From DASPNM01 sp035626515 (lineage in GTDB: Bacteria > Bacteroidota > Bacteroidia > Chitinophagales > Chitinophagaceae), in NCBI GenBank assembly GCA_035626515.1, contig DASPNM010000029.1, positions 150,784 through 214,783 on the forward strand: a stretch of 64,000 bases of DNA. Reading direction: 5' to 3'. The first letter of the stretch is position 1, and each line of letters begins with the position of its first letter. Positions 54,585-62,504 of the stretch are shown one piece after another. Below the pieces are notes generated by a model, which did no database searches, was not told the origin of the DNA, and worked only from the letters and a program-made list of their open reading frames with translations. Both the position numbers and the translations under genes were made by a program.

Positions 54585-54610
54585 TCCGCTGTTTCCGCCC
54601 ATTAACTTTG
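54580..54610 (+). promoter_or_regulatory. Near-perfect promoter of the DUF3052/YdeI gene
   Basis: TTTG (54580-54583, from the last codon and stop of the DUF456 gene), exactly 19 bases, then a perfect TAACTTTG (54603-54610). The ATG is 15 bases beyond. This is a textbook match to the Bacteroidota consensus. Confidence 0.85.
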
Positions 54611-54625
54611 AAAAAAACCAAACCG

Positions 54626-55288
54626 ATGCCCTCGCCGGTAACTGCCCGTTTGAAGATCACGGAAAACACCTCGCTGCTTGCGCTGAACGCGCCTCCCGGT
54701 TTTCGCGAATCGCTGAGCCCCCTTCCGCGCGGAGCGCGCATCACCACCAACGCGAAGGATTACGACCAGATCCACTGGTTCGTGCGCGACCAGGCCCAGC
54801 TTGAAAAAGAACTCAGCCGCGTGATGAAGCTGATGAAACCCGGTGTGCTCGCGTGGGTGTATTATCCCAAAGGGAGCTCGGGGTTGCAAACGGACCTGAC
54901 GCGCGACAAGGGGTGGGACTGCCTGATGGCGGAGAGCGACCGGCTCACCTGGGTAAACCTGATTTCGTTCAACGATACCTGGTCGGCTTTCGGATTTCGC
55001 GCCAAAACAGAAGCCGACCGGAAAAGAGATGCGAAGCCGAAAAAGGAGCGCGAGGTGTTCCAGTGGGTGAATCCCGCCACCCGTGAAGTGAAGCTCCCTC
55101 CCGATCTGGCGACGGCGCTGAAAAAACACCGGGAGGCGGCCACGTTTTTTGAGTCACTTTCCTTCACCAACAAAAAGGAATACATCGGGTGGATCGTTTC
55201 CGCGAAGCGGGACGAAACCCGCGCGTCGCGGATCGAAGGAACGCTGGAACGGCTTGCCAAAGGCTTGAAAAATCCGCGGAATCTCTAA
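54626..55288 (+). CDS. DUF3052-like / YdeI-OmpD-associated fusion protein
   Basis: This 220-residue protein has an N-terminal half like DUF3052 (TSLLALNAPPGFRESLSPLPRGARITTNAKDYDQIHWFVRD, KLMKPGVLAWVYYPKG). A C-terminal half resembles the YdeI/OmpD-associated module (LPPDLATALKKHREAATFFESLSFTNKKEYIGWIVSAKRDETRASRIEGTLERL). Both families lack firm functions, although YdeI-type proteins are sometimes tied to bacteriocin protection. The ATG at 54626 follows the promoter by 15 bases. The two modules are joined by a basic linker. Confidence 0.8.
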   Translation: MPSPVTARLKITENTSLLALNAPPGFRESLSPLPRGARITTNAKDYDQIHWFVRDQAQLEKELSRVMKLMKPGVLAWVYYPKGSSGLQTDLTRDKGWDCLMAESDRLTWVNLISFNDTWSAFGFRAKTEADRKRDAKPKKEREVFQWVNPATREVKLPPDLATALKKHREAATFFESLSFTNKKEYIGWIVSAKRDETRASRIEGTLERLAKGLKNPRNL

Positions 55289-55354
55289 AGGAATTCACAA
55301 TACCGTCTGACGGCACCCGTTTTCTGTGGGGGCGTTTCCTATTTTTATTTCCGC

Positions 55355-56782
55355 ATGAAAATCGCCGCGATTCTTTTCCTGGTCTTCGGTGCAGTGGCAA
55401 TTTCCTGTTCGCACCGGATCAACCCGGACAAACCATCTTTCGCGGAGCGCGATTACCGGCTCGATTCCCTTCCCGAATCGCAGATCAACCTGCCCGTCCA
55501 GATCTACCTGAAGCCGCTCTACGAAATGGCCGAGCGCTCGATAGATACCGTCTTCACTTCGCCGAACTACCCCGACGACTGGATTTACGAAGGCTGCGAC
55601 ATGCGCTACAAATATGTTTTTCGACGGAGCCCGTTGCGGATGAAGGCTTCCGGCCCCACGCTCGACCTCGGGTTTACGGGGTATTATAAAATCGTCGGCT
55701 CCACCCGGGTTTGCGTGAACGGAGTCGCCCTTTCTCCCTGGACGCCGCCCTGCCGCTGCGGATTCCAGGAAGCGGAACGGAGAGTAAATGTTTCGTTTTC
55801 CAATACGCTGCTGGTGCAGCCGGATTACCGGGTGCGGATACAGTTTCGGCGAAATGAACCCGAAGCGGTGGATCGCTGCGAAGTTTGTTTCTGGGGTACG
55901 GACATCACGAAGCAGGTGATGAAGGGACTGAAGCTGGAGCTGGATGCCGCCCGCGCTAACCTGGAGTCGGGTTACGGGAGCATTGATCTTCGCCCGCGGT
56001 TCCAGCAGGTCTGGGATCAGCTGAACAAGGTGCAGAATCTGTACGGTCTCGGCTGGCTGCAGATCAATCCGCAGCGGTTCAACGTGGTGAATCTGTTCGC
56101 CAGAAATGATTCCCTGAATATCTTTCTCGGACTTACCGCCCGGCCTGTAATTCGCTTCGAACGGCCGGATGAAAGCTTTCCCGCCATCCCGCCGATCGGG
56201 TCTTCCGGGAAATACGGAGGCTTCAATATTTTCCTGGACGCGGTGCTCGATTACGATTCGCTCACGACCATCCTGAACCGGCAGCTCGCGGGGAAACAGT
56301 TCGAGCTGGAGAAAGGACCGGTTAAAAAAATCTTCATTGTAGATGAGTGCCGGCTCTATGGATCCGGAGCCGATAAGCTGATCATTCGCGTGAATTTTTC
56401 CGGCAGCAACTCGGGCACCGTCTATTTTACGGGAAGGCCCGTTTATGACAACGAAAGCCACATTATTTCCGTCGCCGACGTGGACTTCGACGTCCGTTCC
56501 CGCGCGGCGCTGCTGAAGGCCGCGGACTGGCTGTTCAACAGAAAAATCTCGAACGAGATCGCCCGGCAGGCGCGCTTCGATCTTTCCGCCTGGGTGGACA
56601 CAGCGCGCGTGACGGTGAATCGCCAGCTGAATCGCGAATGGGCGCCGGGAGTGCGCAGCCAGGGAGCGCTCCAGCTCCTTCGGATCGCAGGCATTTACCC
56701 GACAAAAGACCGGCTGGTCATCCGGGCGCAGTGCGGCGGAGATCTCTTCATGAAAGTAGAATCGCTTGATTTCAGTCTGTGA
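55355..56782 (+). CDS. DUF4403 family lipoprotein
   Basis: This 475-residue protein has a lipoprotein signal peptide (FLVFGAVAISC). Strand-rich sequence follows with DUF4403 marks: INLPVQIYLKPLYEMAE, DLGFTGYYKIVGSTRV, SLNIFLGLTARPVIRF and NESHIISVADVDFDVRSRAALLKAADWLFNRKI. The family may form a tubular lipid-binding fold, which is not proven. It overlaps the end of the GtrA gene by 11 bases in convergent orientation. Confidence 0.85.
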   Translation: MKIAAILFLVFGAVAISCSHRINPDKPSFAERDYRLDSLPESQINLPVQIYLKPLYEMAERSIDTVFTSPNYPDDWIYEGCDMRYKYVFRRSPLRMKASGPTLDLGFTGYYKIVGSTRVCVNGVALSPWTPPCRCGFQEAERRVNVSFSNTLLVQPDYRVRIQFRRNEPEAVDRCEVCFWGTDITKQVMKGLKLELDAARANLESGYGSIDLRPRFQQVWDQLNKVQNLYGLGWLQINPQRFNVVNLFARNDSLNIFLGLTARPVIRFERPDESFPAIPPIGSSGKYGGFNIFLDAVLDYDSLTTILNRQLAGKQFELEKGPVKKIFIVDECRLYGSGADKLIIRVNFSGSNSGTVYFTGRPVYDNESHIISVADVDFDVRSRAALLKAADWLFNRKISNEIARQARFDLSAWVDTARVTVNRQLNREWAPGVRSQGALQLLRIAGIYPTKDRLVIRAQCGGDLFMKVESLDFSL

Positions 56783-57287
56783 TCACATCCTCCGCGTCCG
56801 TGATCCGGAAGCTGAAATGCCGCTGCGCCAGGTAGCTGAAAAGAACGATGATGACGGTGGTGATCACCTGCGCCACGACGGGATAGACCCGGAATATTTC
56901 CACGAATATTTTCAGGAGAATGTAGTTCAGCGCCAGGTTGAACAGGTACACCATGAAATAGCGGAAGAGCTGGATCCTGCCTTTCATTTTCGAATCGCTG
57001 AACACCACGTATTTCATCAGGAAGAATCCCACCGGGAAGCTCACGCAAAACGCCATGAACAGCGCCGCGACGTGGGATTTGAAAGCATAGAATCCAAGGT
57101 CAAGCGTCTCCCCGTGCAGGATGAAGCGGTAGCTCACGAAATAAACCAGCAGCCCGAGGAACGTGTTCGCGCCCCCGCAGGCTGCGTAGCGGAAGGTTTG
57201 CAGGCTCATCAGCCTGCGGAAAGGCGGGTAAAAAAAATCAATCCCCGGCAGGAGCAGATCGCGCGCTGTATGGAAATGCTTCCTCAT
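56772..57287 (-). CDS. GtrA family membrane protein
   Basis: This 171-residue protein has four membrane helices (about 34-53, 71-91, 105-126 and 136-157). It shows the family's FRYAACGGANTFLGLLVYFVSY and SFPVGFFLMKYVVF. GtrA-like proteins move lipid-linked sugars or aid polysaccharide assembly. The ATG at 57287 starts MRKHFHTARDLLLPGIDF. The gene's 3' end overlaps the DUF4403 stop by 11 bases, tail to tail. No other glycan genes are adjacent. Confidence 0.9.
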   Translation of the reverse strand: MRKHFHTARDLLLPGIDFFYPPFRRLMSLQTFRYAACGGANTFLGLLVYFVSYRFILHGETLDLGFYAFKSHVAALFMAFCVSFPVGFFLMKYVVFSDSKMKGRIQLFRYFMVYLFNLALNYILLKIFVEIFRVYPVVAQVITTVIIVLFSYLAQRHFSFRITDAEDVITD

Positions 57288-57376
57288 CGGCCGGCAAAGG
57301 TAGCAGATGGAATTCTTAATCCTTCCCCGGGGGAGCGGTGAACATTCGGGCGTAAATTCGCGGCTAAACCGAACAG

Positions 57377-59155
57377 ATGAGCGTTGTCGCAGCGATCAAA
57401 ACTTCCGTCTCCCAGGCATTGCGGGAACTTTATGGAACCAGGGTGGATGAAGCGGACCTGGCGATCAACCGCACCAGGCCGGAATTTACCGGGGATTACA
57501 CGGTGGTGCTCTTCGCCCTTTCGAAGCCCCTGAAACGTTCTCCCGAAGCGATCGGCAAAGAGCTCGGGGAAAAGCTGCTGTCGTCTTTTCCCGTTTTTTT
57601 TTCCTCGTTTAATGTGATCAAAGGGTTTTTGAATCTCGGGATCGCCGATGCTTACTGGATCAAATTCCTGGAGTCGAATTTTTCTCAGCCCCGGTTCGGA
57701 TTCAACCCGCCTTCCGGGCGGCGGGTGCTGGTGGAATACTCCTCACCCAACACGAACAAGCCCCTGCATCTCGGCCACCTGCGCAACAATTTCCTCGGCT
57801 GGAGCGTCGCGGAGATTCTAAAAGCCTGCGGCGACGAGGTGATCCGCACCTGCGTGGTGAACGACCGCGGGATTCATATCTGCAAAAGCATGATCGCCTG
57901 GCAGCTTTTTGCGAACGGGGCCACGCCCCAGTCTGCCGGCGTAAAGGGAGATCATTTTGTCGGGGATTATTACGTACGGTTCAATGACGAGTACAAGAAG
58001 CAGGTCGGCGGGCTCGTGGAGGGCGGGATGCACCGGGAGCAGGCCGAAAAGGACGCTCCCATCATGAAGGCGGCGCAGGAGATGCTGCTGCGATGGGAAG
58101 CGGGCGACGCTGAAGTGCTTGCGCTTTGGAAGAAGATGAATGGCTGGGTGTATGAAGGTTTTGACGTGACCTACCGCCGCATCGGGAGCGAGTTCGATAA
58201 GGTGTATTACGAAAGCGACACCTACCTGATGGGGAAAGACCTGGTGCAGGAAGGGTTGCGCACCGGTGCGTTTTATCAAAAACCCGACGGCAGCGTCTGG
58301 GCCGATCTTACCGGCGGGGGACTCGATGAAAAGCTGGTGCTCCGGAGCGACGGGACGGCGGTTTACATCACCCAGGACCTGGGGCTGGCGGAACAGCGCT
58401 ATGAAGAATACCGGTATGACCAGACCATCTACGTGATCGGCGACGAGCAGAACTACCACATGAAGGCGCTGCAGCTGATGCTGAAAAAAATGGGTAAGCC
58501 TTATTCCGAAGGGATTTATCACCTGAGCTACGGCATGGTGGAGCTGCCAACCGGCAGGATGAAAAGCCGGGAAGGAACGGTGGTGGACGCCGACGACCTC
58601 ATTGAAGAAATGGTCGCGATCGCGGCGAGGCACACCGAGGAGCTGGGAAAGGTGAAGGATTTTACCGAAGCGGAGCTGAAGGAGCTGCACGACATCATCG
58701 GCCTGGGCGCGCTCAAGTTTTTCCTGCTGCGGGTGGACCCGAAAAAGAGAATGGTCTTTAATCCCGAAGAATCGGTGGACTTTCACGGCTTCACCGGGCC
58801 TTTTGTTCAATACAGCCACGCGCGCATTCGATCCATTCTCAGGAAAGAGAGTCCCGCGGCGGGTCCGGGCCGGTGGACCGAACCTCTGCTGCCGCTGGAA
58901 AAGGAGCTCCTGCTTCTGCTGGAGCAATACCCGGTGATCATCCGACAAGCCTGCGAAGAGCACAATCCCTCGGTGCTGGCGATCCACATTTTCCAGCTGG
59001 CGCGGACCTTCAACACGTTTTACACCGGGCATTCGGTGCTCAACGCCGAGTCCGAAGAAAAAAAACAGCTCCGGCTGCGCCTTTCCGAAATGACCGCGAA
59101 CGTGATCCGGTCCGGCATGTCGCTGCTGGGGATCCGGGTTCCGGAGCGGATGTGA
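57377..59155 (+). CDS. argS: Arginyl-tRNA synthetase
   Basis: The 592-residue class I synthetase charges tRNA-Arg. Its HIGH motif is HLGH in SSPNTNKPLHLGHLRNN near residue 125. The KMSKS loop is the altered MKSREG in PTGRMKSREGTVV. The Arg-specific anticodon domain occupies the end (FVQYSHARIRSIL, FNTFYTGHSVLN). The N-terminal Arg-tRNA-synt N domain is present. A degenerate -7 box (TAAATTCG) precedes it. Downstream sequence becomes AT-rich almost at once. Confidence 0.97.
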   Translation: MSVVAAIKTSVSQALRELYGTRVDEADLAINRTRPEFTGDYTVVLFALSKPLKRSPEAIGKELGEKLLSSFPVFFSSFNVIKGFLNLGIADAYWIKFLESNFSQPRFGFNPPSGRRVLVEYSSPNTNKPLHLGHLRNNFLGWSVAEILKACGDEVIRTCVVNDRGIHICKSMIAWQLFANGATPQSAGVKGDHFVGDYYVRFNDEYKKQVGGLVEGGMHREQAEKDAPIMKAAQEMLLRWEAGDAEVLALWKKMNGWVYEGFDVTYRRIGSEFDKVYYESDTYLMGKDLVQEGLRTGAFYQKPDGSVWADLTGGGLDEKLVLRSDGTAVYITQDLGLAEQRYEEYRYDQTIYVIGDEQNYHMKALQLMLKKMGKPYSEGIYHLSYGMVELPTGRMKSREGTVVDADDLIEEMVAIAARHTEELGKVKDFTEAELKELHDIIGLGALKFFLLRVDPKKRMVFNPEESVDFHGFTGPFVQYSHARIRSILRKESPAAGPGRWTEPLLPLEKELLLLLEQYPVIIRQACEEHNPSVLAIHIFQLARTFNTFYTGHSVLNAESEEKKQLRLRLSEMTANVIRSGMSLLGIRVPERM

Positions 59156-59163
59156 GGGGGGGG

Positions 59164-59353
59164 ATGGGGTAGCTCAAAACAAAAAGAAATCTAATTATGA
59201 GTGGCCCGAAAAACGGGGGTAGCTCACTTACACCAGGCTTCTTTGTTAGCTTTTTTGTTTGCAGTCCATCGTTGCAAACGATGGGCAACCTTTCATCTTT
59301 TTTTTATCTATTCAGCATGCTACGAAAAGCGGGGTATCAAATGGGGTAGCTCA
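59164..59353. repeat. Three direct copies of GGGGTAGCTCA beside argS
   Basis: GGGGTAGCTCA occurs at 59166-59176, 59216-59226 and 59343-59353, the first and third both preceded by AT. They lie at the boundary between the GC-rich argS region and the AT-rich RHS tail and may mark a past insertion or recombination event. Confidence 0.6.
59266..59284 (+). terminator. Possible terminator of argS
   Basis: CCATCGTT and AACGATGG form a perfect 8-bp stem around GCA, 110 bases past the argS stop, with a T-run 14 bases further on. It could also be an end of a mobile element. Confidence 0.35.
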
Positions 59354-59409
59354 GTCGAATTTTGAGGGAGCACACAAAAAGCTCATGCCTCGTAAGCGAC
59401 AAAACCCGA

Positions 59410-59817
59410 TTATTTCGGGACTTTGTCACGAATTAGTATTTTCAGCTTCTCATTTTTATAGAGAACACTCTTATTGTGATACTTCCAATAACTTAGCCGA
59501 TAGTCTGCAAATAACGTATCTCTTGAAGCTGTAATAAAAGCATAATTATAATAGGCATCATCAGGCTCCTGGGGTAAACTCCTTGAGCTAATACTATCAA
59601 TTACTGCCTGTAATTTTTTATCAAGGTCATTTGAATATATTTCGTAAATATGGATATTTTTGTCAGGATCAAAAAAACTATATAAGGCTTCTCCATAAAT
59701 TTCTCCATCGTCAACTTTGCTTGAGTCATTGTAATAAACCACTGTTAACTTTTGGCTGCAGGAAATAATCCCGACACTACAAGTCACCGCTATATATGTT
59801 TTCCAGTTTTTCGTCAT
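59410..59817 (-). CDS. Candidate immunity lipoprotein for the RHS toxin
   Basis: This 135-residue protein has a signal peptide ending in a lipobox-like VGIISC, so Cys20 is probably lipidated and the protein faces the periplasm. The rest is polar with many Tyr and Lys and no family I recognise. The start codon overlaps the toxin-gene stop by four bases (ATGA), so translation is coupled. Gene order, size and AT-rich composition match an immunity gene travelling with an RHS toxin tail. Neutralisation is inference. Confidence 0.7.
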   Translation of the reverse strand: MTKNWKTYIAVTCSVGIISCSQKLTVVYYNDSSKVDDGEIYGEALYSFFDPDKNIHIYEIYSNDLDKKLQAVIDSISSRSLPQEPDDAYYNYAFITASRDTLFADYRLSYWKYHNKSVLYKNEKLKILIRDKVPK

Positions 59818-61211
59818 TGTTTTTTAACTGTTGAAATAACGCTTTCAACTTTATAGGTTATTTGTCCATAATTCGTTCTTTTGTCTTCTTCTAACTTTCC
59901 GCTTACCTGATTAGCTAATCCAGTAGTATATTTTTCCTCCTTATTGGTAAATGATAAATCTGCTCCTGATGGTGTTTTCATCGTAGGATCATTTAGCGTA
60001 GAATTATCCTTTCTTCTATTTTGATATTCTGGATCATTAAAGTCATTATATGCATGTATTAGTTCATGCCCTAATCTTGAAGTTGGACTATTCTTACCCC
60101 AATTATCTGAGCCTTCGGGAGAATGCTTCGTAGCATCCTTTCTAAACATAATACCTTCGGATGGATTAAATTTTATAATATTAGTCTCTGGGTCATATTC
60201 ATTTCGTTTTCCGCTTTCTGTCTGTTCGATAATAGTAAGTGTATTCTTTGTATCACCTATAAGAGCATCCATCACATTTATAGTCTTGGCATTCTCCCCT
60301 TCGCCAAAAGTGATATTCATTGCATCTGAAGAATACAGCTTATCTAATGCAGTAATGCTGTTCTTTAAGAATTCAGGAGTCTTGTCATCAAATTTCCTGT
60401 CTTTTTCGTATTTATATGTGTAGGTTTTTGTTTCGTCACCATCTTTATAAGAAATAACTATATCTCGGCCATCCGGGTCAATATAAAGAATCGGGTTATT
60501 CCCAAAGGAGCTATAAGGTGATGCATTAAAATATTTTCCTGCAAGGGGGTCTAGGCTATGCCATCTTCCTATCTGTGCATCGTAAAACCTTGCACCGAAG
60601 TCCATTAATTCAAGTCCGCTGCCATCGCCGAACTCTTTACGTTGCTCTTCCTTTCCATTATACTTGTACTTATTTTGGGGATTTCCGAAGTTTAATGCCT
60701 TACTTGAGATACCCGCCATAGGAAGCCCGAACGGGTAATAATGCGTCTCCTCTATTAACGGTCCCCGGATATGCGTCACCTGCAGGTTATCAAAATAGAC
60801 ACTGATGTCGGTGGTTTGGTTGCTTACGTAAATGAACAGGTATCCGCTTTTGGCAATGGGAAGGTTGGTGAACTGATGAACGGTGAACTCCCCGCTCGGG
60901 CCTGCCTGCTCAAAGCCGCTGGTGGCGTTTTTGAACTGCTCGTCAAACAAAATCCAGTTTACATAAGCCCTTGGCCTTTCGGCACTGCCGCCCTGCCCCG
61001 ACAGGAAATGCGCCAGTGCCGAAGACAGCTCCTCGCTGGCCTGCAGCTCCGTCGCGGTAGGACCGCCGTGGGTGGCGGAAATGTTTCCTATTCCCGATGA
61101 AATGGCGTTGATCAAGTCTTGCAACAGGCTGGCAGGCGGCGGCGAGTTGGTCGCGTCGCCCTGGTACTTTAGCACGTTAGCTGACATCAGATTTGTCCCC
61201 TCCACTTGCAT
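59814..61211 (-). CDS. 5'-truncated RHS-core protein with M91-type metalloprotease toxin tail
   Basis: Of a normally much longer RHS/YD-repeat protein, only 465 residues remain. Residues about 15-150 match the pre-core segment of Bacteroidota RHS proteins (AYVNWILFDEQF, TDISVYFDNLQVTHIRGPLIEETHYYPFG). Residues 175-249 are the RHS-associated core, ending at ILYIDPDGRD. Residues 250-465 look like an M91 (NleD-like) zinc protease: HELIH at 382-386, then NKEEKYTTGLANQ and RTNYG. Composition changes from GC-rich to AT-rich at the core/tail join, the usual sign of toxin-tip swapping. I start at the ATG at 61211. The upstream ATG at 61253 would read through a G-rich repeat. Expression of this remnant is uncertain. 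Confidence 0.8.
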   Translation of the reverse strand: MQVEGTNLMSANVLKYQGDATNSPPPASLLQDLINAISSGIGNISATHGGPTATELQASEELSSALAHFLSGQGGSAERPRAYVNWILFDEQFKNATSGFEQAGPSGEFTVHQFTNLPIAKSGYLFIYVSNQTTDISVYFDNLQVTHIRGPLIEETHYYPFGLPMAGISSKALNFGNPQNKYKYNGKEEQRKEFGDGSGLELMDFGARFYDAQIGRWHSLDPLAGKYFNASPYSSFGNNPILYIDPDGRDIVISYKDGDETKTYTYKYEKDRKFDDKTPEFLKNSITALDKLYSSDAMNITFGEGENAKTINVMDALIGDTKNTLTIIEQTESGKRNEYDPETNIIKFNPSEGIMFRKDATKHSPEGSDNWGKNSPTSRLGHELIHAYNDFNDPEYQNRRKDNSTLNDPTMKTPSGADLSFTNKEEKYTTGLANQVSGKLEEDKRTNYGQITYKVESVISTVKKQ

Positions 61212-61219
61212 GACATGGT

Positions 61220-61251
61220 CCCAAACCCCTAACCCACCTAACCTCCTAACC
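61220..61251 (-). repeat. Telomere-like G-rich repeat with quadruplex potential
   Basis: On the minus strand TTAGG recurs three times in 32 bases and is followed by GGGGTTTGGG, giving seven G-tracts of two to four bases. It lies between the TPR-gene terminator and the RHS reading frame, at the presumed breakpoint of the RHS gene. Confidence 0.65.
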
Positions 61252-61274
61252 ATACAAGCTGTATTAAAATACAA

Positions 61275-61300
61275 AGGCTGCCTGAAATAACAGACAGCCT
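61275..61300 (-). terminator. Hairpin terminator after the TPR gene
   Basis: AGGCTGCCTG and CAGACAGCCT pair over 10 bp with one G-T-type mismatch around a 6-base loop, 31 bases past the TPR stop. It separates the RHS remnant from upstream transcription. Confidence 0.65.
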
Positions 61301-61330
61301 CTTGAACTATTTTGATCCGGCGCGGGTGGC

Positions 61331-62392
61331 TCAAAGCCCCATCATCATCTTTTTCTGCTTCAGGCTGGCCAGCGCGGGGTCCATTTCGATGGCCTTGTCG
61401 CAAAGCGCAATTCCCTTCTGCATGTTTTCGCTCCCGCCCTTTTTCTGGTAGCACATCCCGATCATGTAAAGCGCGGAGGCGTTTTCCTTGTCGTATTCGA
61501 GGATCTTGTCCCAGTAGCCCATGGCGTCGTCGTACTTGCCCTTGTAATAATAGGCCTCTGCCACCATGTTCAGGATGTTCACGTCGCTCGGCTTTCTCTT
61601 CAGGATCTCGCCGAGGATCTTCACGCCCTCATCGAGGTTGCCCACGTTCAGGTACGCGATTCCAAGATTCTCCAGGTAATCGTTGTCCCTGCGGTAGCCC
61701 TTGTCTCCTGCTTCCAGGATGTATTTAAGCGCGTTCTTGTCGTCGTGCATCGCGTAGCAGATCAGTCCGAGTTCATAGAGCCAGTAGGCCTGCCCCGGGT
61801 TCAGCGCGATCGCTTTCTGGAAATAGGGAACGGCCTGCTTGTAATTCATCATGTCGGCATAGCAGTGCGCGATCATGTACGGGATCTCGGCATTGGAAGG
61901 GTCCTCTTTTGCGGCGGCATCCAGGTGCCGGATGGCTTCGCCGTAATTATCGGTCTCGTAATGCGCTTTTCCAACGAAGTAGCTCACCTTCTCGGAGGGA
62001 TCGACCTGCTTCAGCTTCCCGGCATACAGCACCACGTCATCGTGCTGCTTGAGCTGGAACGACAGGGTCATCAGCTGCTTGTAGTTGGCAGCGCTGCCGT
62101 CGCCGAGCGAGACCAGCTTCTTGTACATGTCACGGGCCTGGTTGTACCGGCGCAGATCCATGTATGCGGAAGCCAGCTCAGAAGTAATTTGTTTGCTGTT
62201 GGCGTCGTATTTGGCGGCCTTTTCGAAATTCTTCAACGACTCCAGACGCCGCCCGCTTTGCTTCTCGGCAAGTCCTTTCTGAAAAAAATAATCGGCACTA
62301 TCAGTGGCCAGGGTGAAATTGCCCGCTGAAGTCTGGGAATAAGCAACTGTCGATGACAGCAGCAGGATGAGGGTTAGGATCCTAATGGTCAT
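61331..62392 (-). CDS. Secreted tetratricopeptide repeat protein
   Basis: This 353-residue protein has a signal peptide (LTLILLLSSTVAYSQ) and about eight TPR units covering the rest. They are visible as phrases such as GRRLESLKNFEKAAKYD, ELASAYMDLRRYNQARDMYKKL, IAHCYADMMNYKQAVPYFQKAIALNPGQAYW and AEAYYYKGKYDDAMGYWDKILEYD. TPR proteins are scaffolds; the partner is unknown. It lies 112 bases after the glycogen branching gene and likely has its own promoter. Confidence 0.88.
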   Translation of the reverse strand: MTIRILTLILLLSSTVAYSQTSAGNFTLATDSADYFFQKGLAEKQSGRRLESLKNFEKAAKYDANSKQITSELASAYMDLRRYNQARDMYKKLVSLGDGSAANYKQLMTLSFQLKQHDDVVLYAGKLKQVDPSEKVSYFVGKAHYETDNYGEAIRHLDAAAKEDPSNAEIPYMIAHCYADMMNYKQAVPYFQKAIALNPGQAYWLYELGLICYAMHDDKNALKYILEAGDKGYRRDNDYLENLGIAYLNVGNLDEGVKILGEILKRKPSDVNILNMVAEAYYYKGKYDDAMGYWDKILEYDKENASALYMIGMCYQKKGGSENMQKGIALCDKAIEMDPALASLKQKKMMMGL

Positions 62393-62504
62393 AGGGTATT
62401 GTTTTAAATGGACACGGTTTTTACAAACACAATATAGATTTTAAGTCGGAGAAATCATAGTGCTCAGACGGGCCGGCCAGCACGAAATCTGTTCCAAAAA
62501 CTCC

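Noticed and set aside
55295..56461. Long open frame antisense to the DUF4403 gene
   Set aside because: Composition of a shadow frame and no signal, motif or start context; the DUF4403 lipoprotein accounts for the region.
57818..59032. Long open frame antisense to argS (404 codons)
   Set aside because: It has no domain pattern, is His/Val/Gln-rich as expected from the complement of this codon usage, and argS is certain on the other strand.
59259..59534. Plus-strand open frame of 91 codons in the argS-RHS gap
   Set aside because: It runs antisense into the lipoprotein gene, begins within the hairpin and lacks any family trait.
61212..61454. N-terminal extension of the RHS remnant
   Set aside because: It would run through the TPR gene's stop region, a terminator and a G-rich repeat and shows no RHS similarity before 61211.
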